NCBI GenBank assembly: GCA_016840645.1
Contig: JAEORY010000081.1
Coordinates: 1 to 11,762 of the forward strand
Length of the DNA stretch: 11,762 bases
DNA from: Candidatus Borrarchaeota archaeon
GTDB lineage: Archaea; Asgardarchaeota; Sifarchaeia; Borrarchaeales; Borrarchaeaceae
Reading direction: 5' to 3'
Part shown: piece after piece, positions 5,910 through 11,762 of the stretch
How the letters are laid out: the number at the start of each line of letters is the position of its first letter
Numbering within the stretch: position 1 is the stretch's first letter
Notes under the pieces: model-generated
Told to the model about the DNA's origin: nothing
Database searches by the model: none
The model's input: the letters and a program-made list of their open reading frames with translations, nothing else
Program-made: the position numbers and the translations under genes

Positions 5910-7370
5910 TTGAAAACAAAAGAGGAATACATTGAAAGTTTAGAAAAGCAGAAACCAGCAATCTGGATGTTTGGTGAAAAAATAGAAGATCGCATAAATC
6001 ATCCACTGCTCAAACCCCAAATTGATGTATTAGCCTTCACTTATGAATTGGCACGAGATCCTAGATATGAACATCTAACAACAGCCACATCACATCTCAC
6101 TGGCGAAAAAATCAATCGGTTCACACATATCCACCAATCAAATGATGATTTGATGAAAAAAGTCCAAATGACCCGCTTATACGCACGATATTGTTGTTGC
6201 ATTCAAAGATGTATGGCCATAGATGCCCTTAACACGCTGTCAATAACAACTTGGCTTTCTGACAAGAAATATGGAACAAATTATTATGATAATTTCATTG
6301 AATATTTGAAATGGTTTCAAAAAGAGGATGTTTGCGCCACAGGGGCGATGACGGATGTAAAGGGCGATAGAAAGTTAAGACCCGCAGATCAGGCAGATCC
6401 AGACCTTTATGTTCGAATTGTTGATAGAAATGACGAGGGTATTACCGTTAGAGGAGCGAAATGCCATACGACTGCAGCTATCCCTGCCAATGAGATAATT
6501 TTCCTGCCTACACGCGCAATGAGAGAGGAAGATAAAGATTATGCCGTTGCATTCGCGTTACCCGTTGATGTAGAGGGAATGAAATTCATTGCTCGTTCAA
6601 CTGTGCCAAAAAGAACAAGTAAAATGGACCGTCCCTTTGGGCAAAGATGGGGTGTTACAGAGACGTTAACAATCTTGCAAGATGTATTTGTCCCATGGGA
6701 TCGCGTGTTTATGGCAGGAGAGTGGGAACTCGCAGGTCAAGTAGCCGAGGGATTTGGGGTTTATCATCGGCATTCCTACTGTGGTTGCAAGCCAGCTGTT
6801 ACAGATATGCTTTCAGGAACTGCTGCATTAATTGCTGAATATAATGGCGTAGACCATGCTTCGCATATTAAGGGTAAACTCACGGACCTAGCATGTACAG
6901 CAGAGCAGATGTATGCATGCGGGATTACTGGCAGTGTGAGAGGTAAACCAATGGGACCTGGCACGTACCTTCCAGATATCACCTATGTGAATATTGGCAA
7001 GTACATCGCGGGAACCCACATATACGAAGAGATTTATCGTGTCCATGATATCGCTGGTGGTTTTGCAGTCACATGTCCATCTGGAGCAGACTTTGAAAAT
7101 CCAGAAACGCGTCCTGACCTTGAAAAATATATGAAAGGAAAAGCAGAAATCCCTTCTGAAGACCGAATGAAAGCCTTTAAACTTGTTGAAGATCTTACAG
7201 CACATGGATTTGCAGGCTGGCTCATGGTTGCATCATGCCATGGTGGTGGATCACCAGAAGCGCAACGGATCACAATTAATAGAGGATACGACTGGAAAAC
7301 ACGAAAAAAGATAGCTCGAGTGCTAGCAGGTATTGACCCCTTTGAAGAATTTCCAGAATTCAAAGAATAA
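5910..7370 (+). CDS. 4-Hydroxybutyryl-CoA dehydratase (Fe-S/FAD, HpaB-type fold), complete
   Basis: Converts 4-hydroxybutyryl-CoA to crotonyl-CoA by radical chemistry, and often has vinylacetyl-CoA isomerase activity; a cytoplasmic enzyme of 4-hydroxybutyrate/GABA breakdown and of archaeal carbon fixation cycles. With the TTG start the protein is 486 residues, close to the 490 of the Clostridium aminobutyricum enzyme (AbfD). All four [4Fe-4S] ligands of AbfD are present at matching spacing: Cys97 and Cys101 (in CIQRC), His286 and Cys293 (in HRHSYCGC). Glu251 corresponds to AbfD Glu257. The N-terminus (EEYIESLEKQ, then WMFGEKIEDR) aligns from the third or fourth residue, supporting the start. 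These ligands separate it from the related 4-hydroxyphenylacetate hydroxylases. Its last 143 codons recur at 9382-9810. No CoA-transferase or other pathway gene lies beside it. Confidence 0.92.
   Translation: MKTKEEYIESLEKQKPAIWMFGEKIEDRINHPLLKPQIDVLAFTYELARDPRYEHLTTATSHLTGEKINRFTHIHQSNDDLMKKVQMTRLYARYCCCIQRCMAIDALNTLSITTWLSDKKYGTNYYDNFIEYLKWFQKEDVCATGAMTDVKGDRKLRPADQADPDLYVRIVDRNDEGITVRGAKCHTTAAIPANEIIFLPTRAMREEDKDYAVAFALPVDVEGMKFIARSTVPKRTSKMDRPFGQRWGVTETLTILQDVFVPWDRVFMAGEWELAGQVAEGFGVYHRHSYCGCKPAVTDMLSGTAALIAEYNGVDHASHIKGKLTDLACTAEQMYACGITGSVRGKPMGPGTYLPDITYVNIGKYIAGTHIYEEIYRVHDIAGGFAVTCPSGADFENPETRPDLEKYMKGKAEIPSEDRMKAFKLVEDLTAHGFAGWLMVASCHGGGSPEAQRITINRGYDWKTRKKIARVLAGIDPFEEFPEFKE
6942..7370 (+). 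repeat. Direct repeat copy 1: 3' end of the complete dehydratase gene
   Basis: Bases 6942-7370 and 9382-9810 are both 429 bases, in the same orientation and reading frame, with no gap. By hand count they differ at about 62 positions (about 86% identity) and 6 of 142 residues. The match starts abruptly at the Gly345 codon; the preceding codons are unrelated between the copies. Confidence 0.93.
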
Positions 7371-7819
7371 CGCGCTTGTCTTTTGCGAGAACTATATTCC
7401 TTATATAACTACTGGACTTTTTTGAATACGAGGCGATTCACCCGAACACCAATTTCTTTTTTCCATTCCTTTTATTTTCTATATCTATCTTCTTCGAGGT
7501 AATCTCCAGCAGTATTTGCAAGAATCGTCTTATAAGTAAATATAGTTTTAGAAGTTACGTGTTTGGGAAATTAGAGTTATTTGAGTTTAAAGAAACTATA
7601 TTCCCTTTAAAAGAAGGCTTTATCAACAAAAATTTTTAAGATAAGAAGACCATGAACCCTTTAGTAAGACAATGAGATGTAAAATCTAGATTTACTGAAT
7701 TTCTTAACTTAATTTAAATCAGAATCAATGAATTGATTACTTTAATCTGTCAGAAACTATCTAACTTGTTCATGGGGCAGCAAGACAGCAAAAAAGCATA
7801 ACATAATAGATGATTTAAA
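7371..7819. other. 449-base AT-rich intergenic region, no gene seen
   Basis: No coding frame and no remnant of the missing 5' part of the second dehydratase copy is visible. It holds an inverted repeat TTTAAAG/CTTTAAA (7586-7592 and 7605-7611), an 11-base word AACTATATTCC twice (7390-7400 and 7594-7604), and two palindromes flanking a TATA-like box before the endonuclease-like gene. The dehydratase stop is followed by only a weak CGC/GCG hairpin, unlike the better terminator after copy 2. Confidence 0.6.
7682..7738 (+). promoter_or_regulatory. Candidate promoter/operator of the HTH-LAGLIDADG gene
   Basis: TTAATTTAAAT (7709-7719) is TATA-like. Directly upstream is a perfect 12-base palindrome, AAATCTAGATTT (7682-7693); directly downstream is AATCAAT-GA-ATTGATT (7723-7738), between the box and the expected transcript start. 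A DNA-binding protein there would block transcription, and the downstream gene encodes a helix-turn-helix. Autoregulation is only inferred, since palindromes are common in AT-rich DNA. Confidence 0.28.
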
Positions 7820-9382
7820 ATGGTTGCTTCAAACCAAATAAATCGGCTTGACAGGCTTATGCTGATAAGTAAAAACCAGAAAAAAATGAAGGAACAATCG
7901 GAAAACGCCTCATATCCTGATCTCGTAATCTTTAAAGCTCTTATTCGAGAAACCTCTGTCTACAAATACTATGTAGAACTGAAAGAGGAGGTTTTTACCA
8001 AAAAGGGCTACCTTGATCTCTTAAAAGTACCAGATTTGTTTGTATCCGGGGCAGGGCAATTCATTAGGGAGTTAAGGAAAAAAAACTGTCTCAGACAGAA
8101 AGACGTTGCTAAAATCTTCAATGTCAAACGTGAACAAATAGCTAAATGGGAGAATAACTATAGACGTATACCCTTACAATCATTGATTGAAATCGTTGAA
8201 TCTCTAAATAACTCAAGGGATACGATTTATTCTCTTATTGATCAAGGAGACTTCTCTTTAAAGACTACTATACCAGTAAGATTTGAGAAGATTCGTCACA
8301 TTGTACAATATTTCACTCCGCGGATCTCTGGATATTATAAAGTGACTTTACATCCGTGCTCGATGGAGATTCTTTCTAAAATTAAGGAAACACTAAACGT
8401 AAATCCAAGGATCTATCCCAGACGCCGTGAGAAAAATATCTCCTCCAAAGAGTTGTATAATTATCTCACAACGTTTTTTCAATACACTAAAGTTCCTAAA
8501 ATACATCCTCCATTAACAAAAGAAGTTAAATTCTGGAATGAAGAATGCGTTGACCTGAAACGTGCAGTTATTGGCCCATGTTTGCAGAGCGATGGCAGCA
8601 TAGATCACAAAGAGCGCAAAAGAATCAGGTTCTTCGGCAAAATTAAAACCTTGCATAACCTTTTTGTTGACGCGATGTATTTCGAATACAACGAATTACC
8701 CAACTCCTATTTTATAAGACGTCCAGGAAATTACATAAACTACGTTACTACATATCAAAAAAGATCATTAAACAACAGTGTTGATGAATTGATGAATCTT
8801 TTAGGGAACGCAAAGACTTCTCCAGCAAACGGACAAACAATTAAGGATTATTTAAAAGAATCGCAGCCACATTTGAAATACTTAATTAACGCTTCTAATA
8901 AAGACCAACAAATTGCCTTACGAATCTGGGCATCTACTGAGGGACATGTAACCTTCTATAAAGATAGAAGAAATGTGAGAAGCAAAATCTACCCTACAAT
9001 AGTAATTGCATGTGCTCATCCTGTTTTAGCCAAACAACTGCAACAAATTGCGAAACGGCATAACATCAATTTTAACACAAAACATGATAAAAAAAATTGG
9101 TCTGGAATTGGTGGGCTTGTAAACAAAACTCTATGCGGATGCTTGAATTTTCTAAGACTTGGAGGGTTCATTAAAGGTGTAGAAGTCAGTGCCAACAGCT
9201 CATATCACGAAGGTACTACCAAAGATATTCTTCTGTTAGGAATCTTAGAATTTCAAAAACGTGAAACGACAGACCAAAAACTCAAAAAACTATCAGTTAG
9301 AGAAGTACATAACGAGATAAATAAAATCATTGCAAAGAGAGAGTACAAATCATCGGATTATTATATCAATTACTTCTCGTAG
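7820..9382 (+). CDS. Helix-turn-helix plus double LAGLIDADG-like protein, probable homing endonuclease
   Basis: A 520-residue protein. Residues 79-132 form an XRE-like helix-turn-helix (FIRELRKKNCLRQKDVAKIF, then VKREQIAKWENNYRRIP). Residues 248-260 (AVIGPCLQSDGSI) and 365-377 (IALRIWASTEGHV) each look like a LAGLIDADG helix ending in an acidic residue plus Gly (Asp258, Glu374). The second is followed by the strand and helix pattern of that fold (TIVIACAHPVLAKQLQQIAK, about 393-412). Two motifs in one chain suggest a monomeric endonuclease; double-stranded cleavage is inferred from family knowledge. There are no intein splice motifs at either end, so this is a free-standing gene. The TAG stop (9380-9382) shares its last base with the first base of the dehydratase fragment. 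The start at 7820 has only a weak GATGAT upstream; Met14 is an alternative. It could also act as a WhiA-like LAGLIDADG regulator. Confidence 0.72.
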   Translation: MVASNQINRLDRLMLISKNQKKMKEQSENASYPDLVIFKALIRETSVYKYYVELKEEVFTKKGYLDLLKVPDLFVSGAGQFIRELRKKNCLRQKDVAKIFNVKREQIAKWENNYRRIPLQSLIEIVESLNNSRDTIYSLIDQGDFSLKTTIPVRFEKIRHIVQYFTPRISGYYKVTLHPCSMEILSKIKETLNVNPRIYPRRREKNISSKELYNYLTTFFQYTKVPKIHPPLTKEVKFWNEECVDLKRAVIGPCLQSDGSIDHKERKRIRFFGKIKTLHNLFVDAMYFEYNELPNSYFIRRPGNYINYVTTYQKRSLNNSVDELMNLLGNAKTSPANGQTIKDYLKESQPHLKYLINASNKDQQIALRIWASTEGHVTFYKDRRNVRSKIYPTIVIACAHPVLAKQLQQIAKRHNINFNTKHDKKNWSGIGGLVNKTLCGCLNFLRLGGFIKGVEVSANSSYHEGTTKDILLLGILEFQKRETTDQKLKKLSVREVHNEINKIIAKREYKSSDYYINYFS

Positions 9383-9810
9383 GCAAACCAGTTGGGCCTG
9401 GAACTTACCTCCCAGACATTACATATGTTAATATTGGCAAGTACATCGCGGGAACACATATATACGAAGAAATCTACCGCGTCCACGATATAGCTGGAGG
9501 ATTTGCAGTTACATGCCCTTCTGGTGCAGATTATGAAAATCCAGAAACACGCCCCGACCTCGAAAAATACATGAAAGGAAAAGCAGAAATTCCTTCTGAA
9601 GACAGAATGAAAGCCTTTAAACTTGTTGAAGATCTTACAGCACATGGATTCGCAGGTTGGCTCATGGTCGCATCTTGTCACGGCGGCGGATCTCCAGAAG
9701 CGCAACGAATCACAATCAATAGAGGATACGACTGGGAAACACGAAAGAAAATCGCAAAAGTTCTTGCGGGTATTGAACCATTTGAAGCCTTTCCAGAATT
9801 TAAAGAGTGA
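9382..9810 (+). pseudogene. 3' fragment of a second 4-hydroxybutyryl-CoA dehydratase gene
   Basis: Encodes the last 142 residues plus stop of the dehydratase, 96% identical to the C-terminus of the complete protein at 5910-7370; the replacements are M to V, F to Y, K to E, R to K, D to E and E to A. It lacks the first 344 residues, including every Fe-S ligand, so it cannot be an active enzyme. The frame is intact, yet no start codon precedes it: upstream in frame there is a stop at 9322-9324 and no ATG, GTG or TTG before the internal ATG at 9571. It is in a different frame from the endonuclease-like gene abutting it. Nearly all changes from copy 1 are silent, so both copies were under protein-level selection for most of their separate history and the truncation is recent. 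It is either a displaced native 3' end or the remnant of a second gene. Confidence 0.88.
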
Positions 9811-9823
9811 AAAATAAAAAGTA

Positions 9824-9851
9824 CCGCTTTTACGCGGGTTTTCTTTTCTTT
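9824..9851 (+). terminator. Small hairpin and T-rich tract after the dehydratase fragment
   Basis: CCGC (9824-9827) pairs with GCGG (9834-9837) around a 6-base loop, followed by GTTTTCTTTTCTTT. It lies 13 bases after the TGA in the 95-base gap between convergent genes. It is a better terminator candidate than anything after the complete dehydratase copy. Confidence 0.45.
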
Positions 9852-9905
9852 ATAGGTTTTTAACATCTTTTAGTTAGTTTTTCGAATATCGTACTTAATT
9901 TTGTA

Positions 9906-10967
9906 CTAAGCAAAAAACATTTCGGGCATATAAAACTCATATTGTATATATGCAGGATTGATATCTAATGCTTTTTGGATGCATTCATTGGCTTTTTCCA
10001 TATCTCCTAGCCCTCTATATGCCATGTACATATACAACCAAGCATCGCCAGATCTAGGGTTAAGTTCTATCGCCTTTCTACAAGCGATAATAGTCTGTTT
10101 ATATGCACCTAATCCTCCATAACTAAAGCCCATAAATAACCACGCTTCTAGACCCATAGGGTTAGCCCTTACAGCTTCCTGACAAAATCCGATAGCTTTT
10201 TCATTATTTCCTAGTTGCCCATATGAGAGGCCCATACATGTCAATGCCCTGTAATGGTTCGGATCAGACTCTACTACCTTTTCGTATTCACTTATAGCGT
10301 CTTTGAATTTATTTTTTGCTTGAAAGCCTGTTCCTTTCTCAAAATGTTCATCTGCAGCGCTTTTTGGCGTTTCTTTCTCTCTTTTGCTTTTTTCTTCTTG
10401 ATATTGTGGATATTTCTTCAATGCTTCCTCTAAGGCTTGTTTGACGGGTGGCATGTTTGGATTGATATTTAGAGCCTTTTCATAAAATGCAATTTCTTGA
10501 TACTGATCACCTAACATGCCGTATGCTCGTCCTATGTTAGCCCATGCTAGAGCAAAACCAGGCTGTGCCTCTACTACTTTTTCTAGGTACTCAATGGCTT
10601 TCTTGAACTCTTCTATGTCTGCAAGAGCAGTCCCTACCCTGAAACATGCTTCTTCATGTGCAGGATGGACTTCCACGACTTTTTCTAGGCACTCAATCGC
10701 TTTCGTGTTATCGCCTAATTTTCCATAGGTAAGTCCCATTGCGTGCCATGCTTTTGCGAAATCAGGGTTGATGTTCACTACTTCTTGTAAACTATCAATC
10801 GTTTTATTAAGGTCACCTAAACTAAAATAGGCTAACCCCATATTGTACCAAGCCCTGTCGTGGTTCTTATTTAATTCAATCACTTTTTCGAATTCTTTAA
10901 TAGCATTTTTAAACTCTTTTTGCTGGGAAAACTGCATTCCCTGTCTAAGAAACTCTTCTTCACTCAA
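9906..10967 (-). CDS. Tetratricopeptide-repeat (TPR) protein, nine repeats in two blocks
   Basis: A 353-residue protein made almost entirely of 34-residue TPR units, a helical scaffold for protein-protein binding. Repeats 1-5 span about residues 2-171. A charged linker rich in Lys and Glu (about 172-206) follows. Repeats 6-9 span about 207-340 and end in a short tail (YIQYEFYMPEMFFA). The units show the canonical pattern AWxxMGLxYxxLGDxxKAIExxxKxxExxP. No signal peptide or membrane segment, so cytoplasmic. The start is TTG at 10967, with AGAGGAAGGA about 10 bases upstream; the first repeat begins right after it, which supports this start. It lies 28 bases after the other TPR gene, presumably on one transcript. 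The partner proteins are unknown. Confidence 0.85.
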   Translation of the reverse strand: MSEEEFLRQGMQFSQQKEFKNAIKEFEKVIELNKNHDRAWYNMGLAYFSLGDLNKTIDSLQEVVNINPDFAKAWHAMGLTYGKLGDNTKAIECLEKVVEVHPAHEEACFRVGTALADIEEFKKAIEYLEKVVEAQPGFALAWANIGRAYGMLGDQYQEIAFYEKALNINPNMPPVKQALEEALKKYPQYQEEKSKREKETPKSAADEHFEKGTGFQAKNKFKDAISEYEKVVESDPNHYRALTCMGLSYGQLGNNEKAIGFCQEAVRANPMGLEAWLFMGFSYGGLGAYKQTIIACRKAIELNPRSGDAWLYMYMAYRGLGDMEKANECIQKALDINPAYIQYEFYMPEMFFA

Positions 10968-10995
10968 TTAAAAACATCCTTCCTCTAGAATAAAC

Positions 10996-11682
10996 TTAGA
11001 ATTCTCCTTTTTCTTTAAAAACTGCTTTTGCGACTTGTAAAGCGTTCTTAGCCCGTGGATTACCAGGATTTAGCTTTACAGCCTCCTCAAAATTTTCGAT
11101 TGCCTTTTGATACTCTCCCTTCTTGAAGTAAACGCCTCCTTTGAGGATAAATGCATCTGCAAATTTCGGATTGATGCTTAATATTCGCTCAGAGCATTGA
11201 ATCGCCTCATCGTACTGACCTAGTTCTGCATAAGCTGCACCCATAGCTGACAACGCTGCTACATATTTAGGATTAATTTCTACTGCTTTTTGGCAGTATT
11301 CAAGGGCTTTTTCATTATCGCCTTTCGGTCCATATACACACGCCATATAATAATACGCATATGCATTATTCGAATCGATTTCCAGCGCTTTCTGACAACA
11401 TTCAAGGGCATTATTGAAGTTGCCTGACGCGCCGTAGGCACCTCCCATGAATGCCAACGTATCTGCATCCTTGGGCTTGATGTTCGTTGCTTTTTGAAAA
11501 CTATCTATTGCTTCTTTGAATGCACCCATGTGATAATAAGCCAAGCCCATGCCTTTCCATGACTTAAAGTGTTTTGGATCGAACTTTATTGCCATTTTGA
11601 ATTCTCTTATAGCTTGTGGGAAGTTGCCATCCTTGAGCCATTTGTTTCCAAGTACCCAAATACCTTCTGCTGCTGAAGACAT
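10996..11682 (-). CDS. Tetratricopeptide-repeat (TPR) protein, six repeats
   Basis: A 228-residue protein consisting of six consecutive 34-residue TPR units (about residues 4-205) and a short basic C-terminal helix. Each unit ends in the typical AxxxNPK or IxPK turn. An in-frame TTG at 11700 would add six residues, but the GAGGGGG at 11692-11698 overlaps that codon and lies nine bases before the ATG at 11682, so the ATG is chosen. It is first in a probable two-gene transcript with the nine-repeat protein 28 bases downstream; similar repeat sequences suggest they arose by duplication. It has no enzymatic domain, and a scaffold role is inferred from the fold. Confidence 0.86.
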   Translation of the reverse strand: MSSAAEGIWVLGNKWLKDGNFPQAIREFKMAIKFDPKHFKSWKGMGLAYYHMGAFKEAIDSFQKATNIKPKDADTLAFMGGAYGASGNFNNALECCQKALEIDSNNAYAYYYMACVYGPKGDNEKALEYCQKAVEINPKYVAALSAMGAAYAELGQYDEAIQCSERILSINPKFADAFILKGGVYFKKGEYQKAIENFEEAVKLNPGNPRAKNALQVAKAVFKEKGEF

Positions 11683-11739
11683 TTTTATTTGCCCCCTCAA
11701 AAAATCTCAAGTCGATAAAGCGTTAATATGAATTTCAAG

Positions 11740-11748
11740 TATATAATA
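11740..11748 (-). promoter_or_regulatory. Candidate TATA box for the TPR gene pair
   Basis: On the minus strand TTATTATATACTT lies about 58 bases before the ATG at 11682. A transcript starting near 11715 would have a leader of about 33 bases containing the GAGGGGG ribosome-binding site. Other A/T runs nearby could serve equally well. Confidence 0.3.
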
Positions 11749-11762
11749 ACTAGTATATAGAG

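Noticed and set aside
6888..7205. Minus-strand reading frame of about 105 codons that recurs, nearly identical, opposite the fragment at 9370-9705
   Set aside because: It is an antisense shadow. It recurs only because the underlying dehydratase sequence is duplicated, and it matches no recognisable protein pattern.
7820..7840. The endonuclease-like start ATGGTTGCTTCA resembles ATGGTTGCATCA inside the dehydratase at 7226, hinting at a junction by microhomology
   Set aside because: Similarity fades after about 17 bases and lies far from the repeat junction; chance is a sufficient explanation.
7820..9382. An intein or in-frame intron interrupting a second dehydratase gene
   Set aside because: There is no Cys/Ser splice start and no His-Asn end, the gene has its own stop, its frame differs from that of the fragment, and no 5' exon of the second copy is visible in 7371-7819.
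9571..9810. A 79-residue protein starting at the internal ATG of the dehydratase fragment
   Set aside because: The ATG is an ordinary internal methionine of the dehydratase, there is no ribosome-binding site, and such a piece has no known independent function.
9906..11682. Periodic sequence in the TPR genes as a possible DNA repeat array or CRISPR
   Set aside because: The 102-base periodicity reflects 34-residue protein repeats with diverged DNA; there are no conserved repeats with unique spacers, and no CRISPR array is seen anywhere in the window.

Overview
This window looks archaeal. Several genes have TATA-like boxes about 25 bases before the likely transcript start. Ribosome-binding sites are of the GGAGG or GGTGA type, starts include GTG and TTG, and the metabolic genes are typical of anaerobic archaea: ferredoxin-dependent 2-oxoacid oxidoreductase subunits and an Fe-S/flavin 4-hydroxybutyryl-CoA dehydratase. 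The base composition is moderately AT-rich, except for one clearly GC-richer insertion sequence. I cannot name the lineage; an uncultivated anaerobe of the Asgard or Bathyarchaeia kind would fit, but that is a guess.

Layout. Positions 1-3493 (minus strand) hold the alpha subunit (cut by the window edge) and delta subunit of a pyruvate-type ferredoxin oxidoreductase, joined by an ATGA overlap. Upstream of them lie a D-2-hydroxyacid dehydrogenase and a short-chain dehydrogenase/reductase. Positions about 3583-5219 are a TnpB-only IS200/IS605-type element. Its two ends carry matched 20-base hairpins, and its TnpB has the RuvC-II glutamate replaced by glycine, with a candidate substitute glutamate 50 residues later. 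Positions 5254-5727 (plus) encode a small membrane methyltransferase of the isoprenylcysteine methyltransferase type, followed by a strong hairpin terminator.

Positions 5910-7370 (plus) encode a full-length 4-hydroxybutyryl-CoA dehydratase with all four Fe-S ligands. After 449 bases of AT-rich non-coding DNA comes a 520-residue protein combining an XRE-like helix-turn-helix with two LAGLIDADG-like motifs, a candidate homing endonuclease. The G of its TAG stop codon is also the first base of a second, 5'-truncated copy of the dehydratase: exactly the last 143 codons, ungapped relative to the complete gene, about 86% identical in DNA and 96% in protein by hand count. This arrangement (intact gene, endonuclease, displaced 3' end of the same gene) is the most interesting thing in the window. 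It suggests an endonuclease-bearing element that inserts into this gene and either supplies a replacement 3' end or was left behind after partial loss of a second copy.

Positions 9906-11682 (minus) are two adjacent tetratricopeptide-repeat genes, probably one transcript, converging on the dehydratase fragment.

The metabolic genes would fit an anaerobic economy of 2-hydroxy acids, 2-oxo acids and CoA esters (hydroxy acid to oxo acid to acyl-CoA plus reduced ferredoxin; 4-hydroxybutyryl-CoA to crotonyl-CoA). They are on different strands and not in one operon, so a shared pathway is only an inference.
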